From Saccharibacillus nicotianae (GTDB lineage: Bacteria > Bacillota > Bacilli > Paenibacillales > Paenibacillaceae), in contig NZ_JBHUGF010000010.1 in NCBI RefSeq assembly GCF_042681745.1, forward strand, positions 620,001 to 684,000: a DNA stretch of 64,000 nt, in the 5' to 3' direction. Position numbers and translations under genes: made by a program. The notes beneath the pieces are model-generated. The model did no database searches. It had not been told where the DNA came from and worked only from the letters and a program-made list of their open reading frames with translations. Shown here one piece after another: positions 34,115 to 42,761 of this stretch (the stretch's first letter is position 1; each line of letters begins with the position of its first letter).

Positions 34115-34285
34115 TTATTTTTTAATATCGATATAGCGATCAACTAATTCTCTAATTTTGGCTCTGATAATAAGATCGGAATTGCTACGATTGTTGAGAA
34201 TTAGATATATGTGTTTGATAAAATCATTTTTCTCTTCATCTGTTAATGTAGCAATATGTTTTTCTAATTCTGGATGTGTACTCAT
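34115..34285 (-). CDS. 56-residue hypothetical protein
   Basis: A short reading frame with a strong site (GGAGGAATGCTT before ATG at 34285) and balanced codon use. The product starts MSTHPELEKHIATLTDEEK and ends in LVDRYIDIKK. It is all-helical and charged, with no membrane segment. It lies convergently between vanZ and the polysaccharide cluster. The function is unknown. Confidence 0.6.
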   Translation of the reverse strand: MSTHPELEKHIATLTDEEKNDFIKHIYLILNNRSNSDLIIRAKIRELVDRYIDIKK

Positions 34286-34404
34286 AAGCATTCCTCCAAT
34301 ATAGTATTTATTTGTTATATAGCATAACCTATAATACGCAAATATCTAGTCATTTATAATTATTTCATTATATGAAAAATTCATAATAGATATACATTTA
34401 TCGT

Positions 34405-34418
34405 TGAAAGCGTTATCT
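34405..34418 (+). promoter_or_regulatory. cre-like site before the lyase gene
   Basis: TGAAAGCGTTATCT matches the CcpA cre consensus TGWNANCGNTNWCA at 13 of 14 positions. It lies 42 bases before the lyase start, where it could block transcription in the presence of preferred sugars. Confidence 0.5.
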
Positions 34419-34459
34419 TCAAAGCAATCAACAACTATTCTATCTACGAGGTGAACGCA

Positions 34460-36463
34460 ATGAATATGTCTACAAAGTCCTCTGCTCTACTCTGGGGCGT
34501 AGATGATCTAGAAAAGCGAATACAGCATACCGTAATCGATCCGAGCTATAAAGCATGGTGGACAGAGTTACAGCATATTGCTAATGAAGCGTTGATTTTA
34601 CCTATTCCGGTGCTGACCTTTGAAGCTTTTCGCGAATTTGCAGATAATGGAGGACGAGAACAGTATCAACAACTTTATTTTGAAAAAAGAGGGCGTATAG
34701 GAGCGTTAGCGATCATAAGCTTATATACAGCCGATGGTGATGTTACATCTTACATAGAATCATTAGAAGAAGCATTATGGGATATCTGCAATGAGTATAC
34801 ATGGTGCTTACCTGCACATGTACCACAGTCAACCAAAGAAACACAGCGACCGGTATGGGAAGAGATTGATCTGTTTGCCGCAGAGACAGCCGGTATGTTA
34901 GCCGAGCTATGTATATTATTTCAGGATCGATTGGATGACCGTATTACAAAGCGGATCGAATTAGAGATTCAGCGACGAATCTTCAAGCCGCTAAGTGATC
35001 CTAATGTATCGTTCGGCTGGGAGACCGCAGATCATAATTGGTCGGCAGTCTGTGGAGCAGGATGCGGGATAGCAGCTCTATTATTACTAGAGCAAGATGA
35101 TCCTATGCGAGTTCACATTCTGGAGCGAATGATTCAAGCGATGAGTCATTTCTTATCAGGTTATGGTGAAGATGGAGGATGTGCAGAAGGGTTAGGGTAT
35201 TGGGTATATGGATTCGGTTATTATACTTATTTTGCAGATATGTTGATACGTGTAGAACCGCAGTATGAACATCTATTACGCTCTACGAAGATTGCGCAGA
35301 TGGCGGCTTTTCCAGAACATCTTCATTTGTCAGACGGAGTATTTGTTAATTTCTCGGATAGTGATGAACAGGAGATATTACCACCCGGATTATTATCTCA
35401 ACTGGGCAAATGGACAGGGCATCGATATTCTTTACCTTTTCAGATCAATCGACTGTTAGATGATCCTTGTCGTCGTTGGGCGCATTTAATTCGTAATCTG
35501 TTATGGGCAGATGCAAGTTATTTTGTAGATCATGATTCTGCACAGGTTGATACACAGAATGAAGGAGTCTATTTGCCTGATCTGAGTTGGATGATCTGCA
35601 AAAGTAAACTTTCCAAGTCTAATATTACGGTAGCATTGGCAACCAAAGGCGGGCATAATGATGAACCACATAATCATAATGATCTGGGCTCTTTTATTAT
35701 TCATGCTGGAGGAGAAAATATACTATCCGATCTTGGAGCAGGTCTGTATACACAAGCTTATTTTGCGCCTGGTCGAGAACAGATTTTGAATATTTCATCC
35801 GCAGGTCATTCGGTTCCACAAATAGATGGACAGGAACAACAAAGTGGACGTGAAGCAGAAGCGCATGTATTAGAACAGCGTATATGGACAGAAGAACAAA
35901 CAGAGCGTGCGATATGGAAGTTAGATATTACCCAAGCTTATCCGCATCCGACGTTGCATGAGTATACTCGTGAGCTGGATTGGTCTGTTTCACAAGATCA
36001 AGCCGAAGTTACTTTACACTTGAGCGATCGATTTACATTTGATCGTCAGCCAGAGCAGAGTACATCTAGTTCACCACAGATTCATTCTGATCCATTACAT
36101 TTATCCACTCCACAGATTGTTGAACGGTTTATCAGTAGGATAGAGCCGATAGTAGAATCTGATACCGTACGCTGGCATGGCGAAAAAGCAGAAGTCTGTT
36201 TGAAGCTTGCACATGCTCAAGAAAAAGTCAGTGTAGAAATCATCCAACATGTCGATCATGATGGCATGCCAATCATATTGTACCGAACGTCTATTGAGCA
36301 TTTTTCTTCTATAGAAGAGGGAGTACAAGAACAGCTTATCCGTCAAAAAGAGATGCCAACACAGAGCACTTCGTTAGAAGAGACAGCATATCCAGCGGAA
36401 CCCGTCACTGTAGTAGTAGATCTATCATTTGTAATTACACCTATTCCATCATCCGCACTATAA
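34460..36463 (+). CDS. Heparinase II/III-family polysaccharide lyase-like protein
   Basis: 667 residues without a signal peptide. An N-terminal (alpha/alpha) toroid (about 1-330) includes DHNWSAVCGAGCGIAALLLL and GEDGGCAEGLGYWVYGFGYY. A beta-sandwich of the heparinase II/III type follows, with HNDEPHNHNDLGSFIIHAGGENILSDLG. Such enzymes cleave uronate-containing polysaccharides by elimination. The cytoplasmic location suggests action on imported oligosaccharides. The ATG at 34460 follows CGAGGTGAACGC. A Ser/Gln-rich insert lies around residues 530-550. Confidence 0.85.
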   Translation: MNMSTKSSALLWGVDDLEKRIQHTVIDPSYKAWWTELQHIANEALILPIPVLTFEAFREFADNGGREQYQQLYFEKRGRIGALAIISLYTADGDVTSYIESLEEALWDICNEYTWCLPAHVPQSTKETQRPVWEEIDLFAAETAGMLAELCILFQDRLDDRITKRIELEIQRRIFKPLSDPNVSFGWETADHNWSAVCGAGCGIAALLLLEQDDPMRVHILERMIQAMSHFLSGYGEDGGCAEGLGYWVYGFGYYTYFADMLIRVEPQYEHLLRSTKIAQMAAFPEHLHLSDGVFVNFSDSDEQEILPPGLLSQLGKWTGHRYSLPFQINRLLDDPCRRWAHLIRNLLWADASYFVDHDSAQVDTQNEGVYLPDLSWMICKSKLSKSNITVALATKGGHNDEPHNHNDLGSFIIHAGGENILSDLGAGLYTQAYFAPGREQILNISSAGHSVPQIDGQEQQSGREAEAHVLEQRIWTEEQTERAIWKLDITQAYPHPTLHEYTRELDWSVSQDQAEVTLHLSDRFTFDRQPEQSTSSSPQIHSDPLHLSTPQIVERFISRIEPIVESDTVRWHGEKAEVCLKLAHAQEKVSVEIIQHVDHDGMPIILYRTSIEHFSSIEEGVQEQLIRQKEMPTQSTSLEETAYPAEPVTVVVDLSFVITPIPSSAL

Positions 36464-36592
36464 GTAGAGTCAAGATTGTCGCTTAATCAGTCAAATCTGT
36501 GAATCTTATAGAATAAAGCAAGGTGCTACACTGAACTCATGAAGAAATATACGCAATCATGAACAATCAAAAGACCGAAAGAAGGGGTTATT

Positions 36593-38626
36593 TTGAAACA
36601 GTGGAATAGATGGGATTCATCTTCGTATGGATGGGCAGATGCGGCAGATGAATATGAACAATTATTGTATGAAAGTCAGCCATTACCTGCATCGGATTGG
36701 ACACATGAACGCAAAGTACGTATGTTAAGTCAAATGGTAGATTACTATGCCACCCATCAGCAAGCCGATGGAGCTATTGTCGATCCATATTCGGAAGCTG
36801 AACGTTATTATTCTACACCTTCGTATGCTCTTGCGGCGGCGGTGCTAGTAAGTACCGGACGAGAAGAGTTGATCGATTCTGCGGCTTCTGCACTGACACA
36901 TAGTATTGAATTATTAGTATCCGGGCGCACACCGGATCAACATCCTGATTTTTTTATTGTGATGATTATGGGAGCTTATCGTATTCTGAAAGGAAGAATG
37001 CCCGAGCAAGCCGAACGATGGCGACAAGCACTGGCAACGATAGAACCGGAAGAGACATATTTATTTACGATGAGCAAAATGAAAAATCCGAATCGAATGA
37101 TCAACTGGAATGCGATTATGTTGTCTGGAGAAGTGATACGACAAGCCGAAGGCATCGCTTCTCATGATACGACATGGATAGACGATTACTTGCAAAAGTA
37201 TCATTTACCACGGTTTACATCGCTCGGTTGGTATGAAGATGGGCCGCTGGATCGACCGAATAGTCCATTTGCTTACGATATTGCGACCCGTTATCATCTG
37301 GGTGTGATGATGTTATCGGGATATGCTGGTACAACAGCACACGCTTTGCAAACTCGGTTACAACATGGAGCAATGAGTTCATTATTAACGCTATCACCGC
37401 TTGGAGAATTACCTCCGCGGGGACGTAGTGCTCAACATCAATGGAATGAAGCGGCAGCGGCATTTGTTTTTACAATACAAGCTCAGCAAGCCTATGCAGA
37501 TGGAGCCTTGCAATGGGCTGGAGCATTTCGGCGTGCAGCGGATAAGACATGGGCAGCGATAGAGAAGTGGCAAAGTTCTGAAGGATATGTGCAGATAGTG
37601 CGTAATCATTTTTCGGCAGAGCAACGACATGGATATGAAGTGTACAGTAATCATACAACATACAATCTATGGACAGCCGCGGCACTGGCGTACACGCTCT
37701 GGTATGAACAGCCAGAAGAAATCACACCTTATCCTATTCCGGCAGAGCTAGGAAGTCGTACTCTTCAAGCAGATGGTTGGTTTGAGACGGTATTTAGCTC
37801 AGTGCCTGATCAGCAGATCGTGATTCATACAGCACTGAATGATCCCTATATGATTCCAGGTATAGCACGTATTCAGCGTACCGGATTACATGCTAATCTA
37901 GCTACTTCTTCTTCAGGACATCGAGATCAAGGATTTACAGAGTTTAGTGCAGGTGATATTGTTCCGCTTAGTTATATACCTGCTTGGCAGACAGCAGATA
38001 ACATATGGCATCATCTAGCAGAAGGGATACCGACGGCTGTTCCTTTTGATCGAGATGCAGGAGTTGATCCTTCTGATGGAGGAGGTTCTTATCGGATAGA
38101 GCAATCTTCTACCACCACCGCTCATAATCAGTTTGCTATACGATGGCAGGGGCCATTACAAGGAGTTAATCAGGTGGTTGCTACTTATGAACAGTCTCCC
38201 GGACATATCGTGGTAACTTATGAAGTTAGTACTAATCCAGAAGCGAAATCTAACACATCAACAGAACAGCTAAAGCAGATCGGGGCGTGGATTCCGTTAT
38301 TTCTATCTGACGGACAAGAATACTCTACTATCAAGACAGAACGAATAGATCGTTCATTAGTAGCGACGCAGACAGAACAATCGATTCCTGCATTGGATAG
38401 AGCAGATAAGACGCCGTTATCATCAGCAACAATGATAGAGCAAGAGCAGGTAGAAGTGATAACAGTCACTTATCGTGATCAGTCTATACGAATCATACCG
38501 ATTACTCCTGAAGCGACAATCACTTTTCCCGATGAAGCGAATCAGGTAGCGAGCCGTAACGGGTTATTGCGAGGAGCACGAATTGAAGCCAAAGGTTCAC
38601 GTATTTCTTTTGAAATTTTTTTATAA
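36593..38626 (+). CDS. Unrecognised carbohydrate-active enzyme candidate (toroid-like)
   Basis: 677 residues, no signal peptide. The N-terminal 390 residues have regularly spaced helices and aromatic/acidic patches (NRMINWNAIMLSGEVIRQ, GWYEDGPLDRPNSPFAYDI, NHTTYNLWTAAALAYTLWY) like an (alpha/alpha)6 toroid of GH or PL enzymes. The rest is beta-rich. The family is not known to me; a glucuronidase-like (GH154-type) or lyase role is only a guess. It follows the lyase by about 130 bases and starts with TTG after GAAGGGGTTATT. Confidence 0.7.
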   Translation: MKQWNRWDSSSYGWADAADEYEQLLYESQPLPASDWTHERKVRMLSQMVDYYATHQQADGAIVDPYSEAERYYSTPSYALAAAVLVSTGREELIDSAASALTHSIELLVSGRTPDQHPDFFIVMIMGAYRILKGRMPEQAERWRQALATIEPEETYLFTMSKMKNPNRMINWNAIMLSGEVIRQAEGIASHDTTWIDDYLQKYHLPRFTSLGWYEDGPLDRPNSPFAYDIATRYHLGVMMLSGYAGTTAHALQTRLQHGAMSSLLTLSPLGELPPRGRSAQHQWNEAAAAFVFTIQAQQAYADGALQWAGAFRRAADKTWAAIEKWQSSEGYVQIVRNHFSAEQRHGYEVYSNHTTYNLWTAAALAYTLWYEQPEEITPYPIPAELGSRTLQADGWFETVFSSVPDQQIVIHTALNDPYMIPGIARIQRTGLHANLATSSSGHRDQGFTEFSAGDIVPLSYIPAWQTADNIWHHLAEGIPTAVPFDRDAGVDPSDGGGSYRIEQSSTTTAHNQFAIRWQGPLQGVNQVVATYEQSPGHIVVTYEVSTNPEAKSNTSTEQLKQIGAWIPLFLSDGQEYSTIKTERIDRSLVATQTEQSIPALDRADKTPLSSATMIEQEQVEVITVTYRDQSIRIIPITPEATITFPDEANQVASRNGLLRGARIEAKGSRISFEIFL

Positions 38627-38676
38627 GTAGATGTGGTTGAAGATCGAATGTAATTGATCTAATTACTTGTATACAC

Positions 38677-38712
38677 AAAGCAGTCTGGATGATATAACCG
38701 GGCTGCTTTTTT
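38677..38712 (+). terminator. Rho-independent terminator
   Basis: AAAGCAGTCTGG pairs with CCGGGCTGCTTTTTT, separating the two enzyme genes from the transporter operon. Confidence 0.75.
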
Positions 38713-38969
38713 GTTGTTTATCGTTGTTTGTGAATGTGAAGTGACGTAATGTTCTGTTATAGAAATATGACCTACAGATGATATCTGATCATAAAGAAAT
38801 AATTGCTAACATAAGCGCAAAAGTACAAAAGGTAAAAATTGTTTGTAAACAGGTCAGTTCTGTGTCTTAAATGAACAACCGTTCCACGATACACTTAGAA
38901 CATAAGATATCAACTGAATAACTGCTACAGTCCGCGGCTGTTGCACTATTCTACAAGGAGGTACCAATC
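38713..38969 (+). promoter_or_regulatory. Upstream region of the transporter operon
   Basis: About 260 bases without a gene. It contains a dyad TGTTTGTAAACA at 38840-38851 that could be a regulator site, and AT-rich sequence. I could not assign a clear -35/-10 pair. Regulation by the YesN-type regulator encoded downstream is likely from context. Confidence 0.4.
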
Positions 38970-39902
38970 GTGGAACGTTCTGCATCGCAATCTACAGCTT
39001 CATCTCCATCCAAACGCTGGCTTTCGACAACAGCCAAAGAAACAATTGCCGGTTATTTATTTGCTGCACCGATGTTAATAGGGCTTACCATTTTTATTTT
39101 GATTCCGATGGTTTCGTTATTTTTTATTAGTCTAACCAAATGGAACTTTATTCAAGGATTTCGCGGAGTTGAGATGATTGGACTGGATAATTTCCGTCAT
39201 TTGTTTCAAGATAAATCGTTTTTTGTATCGATGCTGAACAATATCAAATTATTGTTAGCTGTACCATTTACTCTTTTGTTTTCATTAGTGATTGCGATTG
39301 TAGTGGATGAGAAAGTGTATTTCAAAAGCTTTTTCAAAATTATTTACTTTATGCCTTATATCTCAAGTGTAGTTGCAGTTGCGATTGTATTTCAGATTTT
39401 ATTTCATCCTTCTCAAGGCCCTGTAAATGGATTTCTAATGTCTTTAGGGGTTACTAATCCACCGAAATGGTTAGCTGATCCTACGTATGCACTACCTTCA
39501 ATTATGATGATTACTGTCTGGACATCGATTGGCTTCAATATGGTGGTCTATCTAGCAGGGCTACAATCGATCCCCAAAGATCTGTATGAAGCCGCTGATA
39601 TTGATGGAGCATCCTCATGGCGCAAGTTTCGTTCGATTACCGTACCGATGTTATCACCAACCACCTTTTTCTTATTGATTACCGGTATCATTTATTCGTT
39701 CAAAACGTTCGACCTTATCGCTGTACTCACACAAGGTGGGCCTGCGAAGTCAACCAATGTAATGGTCTATGAGATTTATGATCAAGCGTTTGTGAATTTG
39801 AAAATGGGTTATGCCGCCGCAGAATCAGTCTTTCTGTTCGCTGTGATTTTACTGATTACTGTTGTTCAATTCTGGGGTCAGAAAAAATGGGTTAACTACT
39901 AA
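38970..39902 (+). CDS. ABC sugar transporter permease (MalF type)
   Basis: 310 residues with six predicted transmembrane segments and the EAA loop YEAADIDGASSWRKFRSITV that docks the ATPase. The fold and context match carbohydrate-uptake type 1 transporters. The GTG start follows AAGGAGGTACCAATC. It is first in a permease-permease-binding protein operon. No ATPase gene is present, so a shared MsmX-type ATPase encoded elsewhere is expected. Confidence 0.92.
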   Translation: MERSASQSTASSPSKRWLSTTAKETIAGYLFAAPMLIGLTIFILIPMVSLFFISLTKWNFIQGFRGVEMIGLDNFRHLFQDKSFFVSMLNNIKLLLAVPFTLLFSLVIAIVVDEKVYFKSFFKIIYFMPYISSVVAVAIVFQILFHPSQGPVNGFLMSLGVTNPPKWLADPTYALPSIMMITVWTSIGFNMVVYLAGLQSIPKDLYEAADIDGASSWRKFRSITVPMLSPTTFFLLITGIIYSFKTFDLIAVLTQGGPAKSTNVMVYEIYDQAFVNLKMGYAAAESVFLFAVILLITVVQFWGQKKWVNY

Positions 39903-39932
39903 TCACGATTAGGTTATAAGGAGGTGTAGCAG

Positions 39933-40814
39933 TTGGAACATCCGATTTCAGCTCCAAATGTATCGTCATCCCAACGTCCAACAAAAGACAAACTGTCTTT
40001 GACGAAAATTATTGTAACCGTTATCATGCTGGTGATAGGCATTATTTTTCTACTACCTTTTATCTGGATGTTATCTGCATCATTCAAGACAGAAGCTGAT
40101 GTATTCAAATATCCGGTACAATGGATTCCACATACGTGGAATGTAGTCGAAAATTATCGTGCGGTATGGTTCGGTGATCCACCATTTATGCTGTACTACT
40201 GGAATTCGATTAAAGTGTCGGTGATGACTATTCTCATCTCTGTAATCACCTCGGCTATGGCAGCATATGCCTTCTCCAAAATTCATTTTCGCGGACGGGA
40301 TACGTTATTTATTATCGTGTTATTAACGTTTATGATTCCAGGGCAAGCAGTGCTGGTTCCGCAATTTATTATGTATCGCAGTCTAGGACTATTTGATACA
40401 CATATCGGATTGGTGTTGCTCGAATCATTTAGCGCACTGGGTACATTTATGTTACGACAAGCTTTTATGTCGATTCATAGTGAATTTATTGAATCCGCTA
40501 AAATTGATGGAGCAGGGCATGTACGGATTTTTGCTCAAATTGCTTTACCGTTAGTGCAACCGTTTATCGCTACATATGCGATTTTACGCTTTATCTGGAC
40601 ATGGAATGATTATCAAGCACCACTGATCTTTTTACGCTCGCCAGAACTATTTACAGTGCAATTGGGCATAAATCGATTTGCCGATGCGACTGGTGAATAC
40701 TACTCGTTGATTATGGCAGGTACATGTTCGGCGATTTTACCGTTAGTGATCGTCTTTTTACTCGCTCAAAAACATGTTATTGGTGGTATTGCACTCGGTG
40801 GTGTTAAAGGATAA
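39933..40814 (+). CDS. ABC sugar transporter permease (MalG type)
   Basis: 293 residues, six predicted membrane segments, with the EAA-type loop ESAKIDGAGHVRIFAQIALP and a C-terminus typical of MalG-like permeases. It starts with TTG after AAGGAGGTGTAGCAG, 30 bases after the MalF-type gene, and is followed by the binding protein gene. The two permeases probably form a heterodimer. Confidence 0.92.
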   Translation: MEHPISAPNVSSSQRPTKDKLSLTKIIVTVIMLVIGIIFLLPFIWMLSASFKTEADVFKYPVQWIPHTWNVVENYRAVWFGDPPFMLYYWNSIKVSVMTILISVITSAMAAYAFSKIHFRGRDTLFIIVLLTFMIPGQAVLVPQFIMYRSLGLFDTHIGLVLLESFSALGTFMLRQAFMSIHSEFIESAKIDGAGHVRIFAQIALPLVQPFIATYAILRFIWTWNDYQAPLIFLRSPELFTVQLGINRFADATGEYYSLIMAGTCSAILPLVIVFLLAQKHVIGGIALGGVKG

Positions 40815-40862
40815 ATCGAATTTGTTTGCTTATGAAATGTATACATTCTAAGGGGGATTATC

Positions 40863-42182
40863 ATGAAATTGAATCTACGATGGAAATCGACAATAATAAT
40901 GAGTTGCTGTTTACTGCTAATACTCGCAGGATGTGGACAAGCAAAAGAAAGTGGAACCACCGCAGATGGCAAAACAAAAATCACATTTTACACTTGGTAT
41001 ACCAAAGATCAATTCCACTGGGATGATGTCTATGCCGCATGGCAAAAAAAGAATCCAGATATTGAAGTTCAATATGTAGGACTATCTGAAAAAAGCGATA
41101 CCGATGAATATATCAAAAAATTAGACCTTGCCGCAGGTTCTGGTGATCCGATCGATGTAGTGATGGTTAACAATGCCAATACGTATGCTCAACGTGTCGA
41201 TATGGGACTATTTGCACCATTAAACGATTTGATTGATTTTAAATATGAAGATGAATATTTAGCAGACTTCGCAGTCGATGGCAAACGTTATGCATTGCCA
41301 GGTAAGCGTGCAATTACGTACGTATTGCTGAACAAAGACCGTCTTGATAAAGCAGGCTTAAAAGTACCTACAGATTGGACATGGGATGAATTTCGAGAAT
41401 ATGCCAAAAAATTAACAGCACCGGATCATAGCTACTATGGTGTATACTTCCATACATGGGCATCTCAGACGCTACTTGAATTGTTAAATCAACCGGAGAA
41501 CAATAGTTATCTCAAAGCAGATGGAACATCCAATATGGACGATCCTAACTTCCGCGCATCGTTTGAACTTCGATATAATGCAGAACATGAAGATCAATCC
41601 GCTGTTCCTTATAGCGATGCGATTTCTCAAAAGTTAAATTATCGTGATCAATTTCTAGGTGGATCAGCAAGTATGCTAGTGATGGGAAGCTGGATGAACT
41701 CTAATATTGCAGGTAGTAAAGAATCTGCACCTGACTTCAAAGTCGCTGTAGCACCATATCCTAAAAATAGCGCCGATACCAAAGAAATCTATTCGAGCAA
41801 TGACTATGATTACTATGGAATCGGTGCAGGGTCAGACAAACAAGAGGCATCTATGAAATTTATCCGCTGGATGACCACAGAAGGTATTCAAGCGCAAGGT
41901 ACAGACATTTCATCATGGCAAAAAGCAGATGTGAGCAAAGCGCTAGAAAGTATTATCAACAACGGTACTCATCCCGAAAATGTCGATCTAGACTCACTGA
42001 TCTATACATTCAAAGTCAGCAAAGGCATTAACAAAGCTCCTGCTGTACCATACTTGAGTGAAATCGAACAAGAAGTCAACGCCGAGTTTGAAAAATATAT
42101 CCTACAAAAACAAGACATCGACACCACCATCACCAACGCCAAAGCAATCGTCCAACAAATCATAGACGCCAACAAAAGCTAA
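40863..42182 (+). CDS. Extracellular sugar-binding lipoprotein
   Basis: 439 residues. The signal peptide ends in the lipobox LAGC, so Cys24 would be lipidated. The mature part is a cluster-B (family 1) solute-binding protein (ITFYTWYTKDQFHWDDVYAAWQKK, VVMVNNANTYAQRVDMG). It should deliver oligosaccharides to the two permeases encoded just upstream. The ATG follows AAGGGGGATTATC. The last of the three transporter genes, it is followed by a repeat-rich gap. Confidence 0.93.
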   Translation: MKLNLRWKSTIIMSCCLLLILAGCGQAKESGTTADGKTKITFYTWYTKDQFHWDDVYAAWQKKNPDIEVQYVGLSEKSDTDEYIKKLDLAAGSGDPIDVVMVNNANTYAQRVDMGLFAPLNDLIDFKYEDEYLADFAVDGKRYALPGKRAITYVLLNKDRLDKAGLKVPTDWTWDEFREYAKKLTAPDHSYYGVYFHTWASQTLLELLNQPENNSYLKADGTSNMDDPNFRASFELRYNAEHEDQSAVPYSDAISQKLNYRDQFLGGSASMLVMGSWMNSNIAGSKESAPDFKVAVAPYPKNSADTKEIYSSNDYDYYGIGAGSDKQEASMKFIRWMTTEGIQAQGTDISSWQKADVSKALESIINNGTHPENVDLDSLIYTFKVSKGINKAPAVPYLSEIEQEVNAEFEKYILQKQDIDTTITNAKAIVQQIIDANKS

Positions 42183-42522
42183 TAGAACAACATGTATACA
42201 CAAATATACAGCCAAACAAAAATCATAAACCAAACCAAACCAAACCAAACCAAATCAAACCAAACCAAACCAAACGAAACGAAACGAAACGAAATCTCTA
42301 AAATAAAAAACAAGCCCATATACTAATTAAACGAACTAAAAAAAGATCACATCAATTATATAAATATCGCTATCCAAGAAAAAAATTATAGTAAACAAAG
42401 CTAAAATAAAAACTCTTTACCACTTTCAAACTATATCTCACTGTTTACCAAAAATATTCTTAAACCAACAATCTCTAAAACCAACTTAATCTTTAGCAAT
42501 ATAACTGCTACCCCAACTTAAG
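42183..42522. other. AT-rich gap with no gene
   Basis: This stretch contains the pentanucleotide array described separately and otherwise A-rich, low-complexity sequence. No terminator or open frame of note was seen. Confidence 0.5.
42227..42296. repeat. Pentanucleotide tandem repeat (AAACC/AAACG)
   Basis: Fourteen five-base units: five AAACC, one AAATC, three AAACC, four AAACG and a closing AAATC. It is non-coding, between the binding-protein gene and the sensor kinase gene. The two blocks of units suggest slippage expansion after a C-to-G change. Confidence 0.9.
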
Positions 42523-42740
42523 AAAGCTTTACATCAAGAAATTGCGTGGGAGCTAAGGAGCGTCGGAGCGGAGGCAAAGGAAATTGTCCTGAAAAAGCGA
42601 AGCGGTCGCATTTGAATAAAAATACCGACCGCCAGCGGTCAATCAAGGTATTTTTTTTCACAAGCGATGACAAGGACAATTCCTTTGCCGCAGCGGACAA
42701 CCTCCTCCAGCTCCCACCCACCATTTTTGATGTAAACTTT
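42523..42740. repeat. Long foldback element, copy 1
   Basis: The whole 218-base segment folds on itself. The outer arm TTTACATCAA pairs with TTGATGTAAA (42727-42740). GTGGGAGCT (42546-42554) pairs with AGCTCCCAC (42709-42717). GGCAAAGGAAATTGTCC (42573-42589) pairs with GGACAATTCCTTTGCC (42674-42689). AATACC pairs with GGTATT, and the tip is GACCGC-CA-GCGGTC (42627-42640). A second, diverged copy is at 62096-62239. Short frames read through it on both strands but they are products of the symmetry. Confidence 0.8.
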
Positions 42741-42761
42741 TAATCCACAACGAAAGGTCAT

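Noticed and set aside
42227..42296. CRISPR-like repeats
   Set aside because: Five-base units without spacers are a simple microsatellite; no cas genes are present.
42518..42743. Short frames on both strands in the first foldback element
   Set aside because: Both frames run through the paired arms, have no ribosome sites and arise from the palindromic symmetry.
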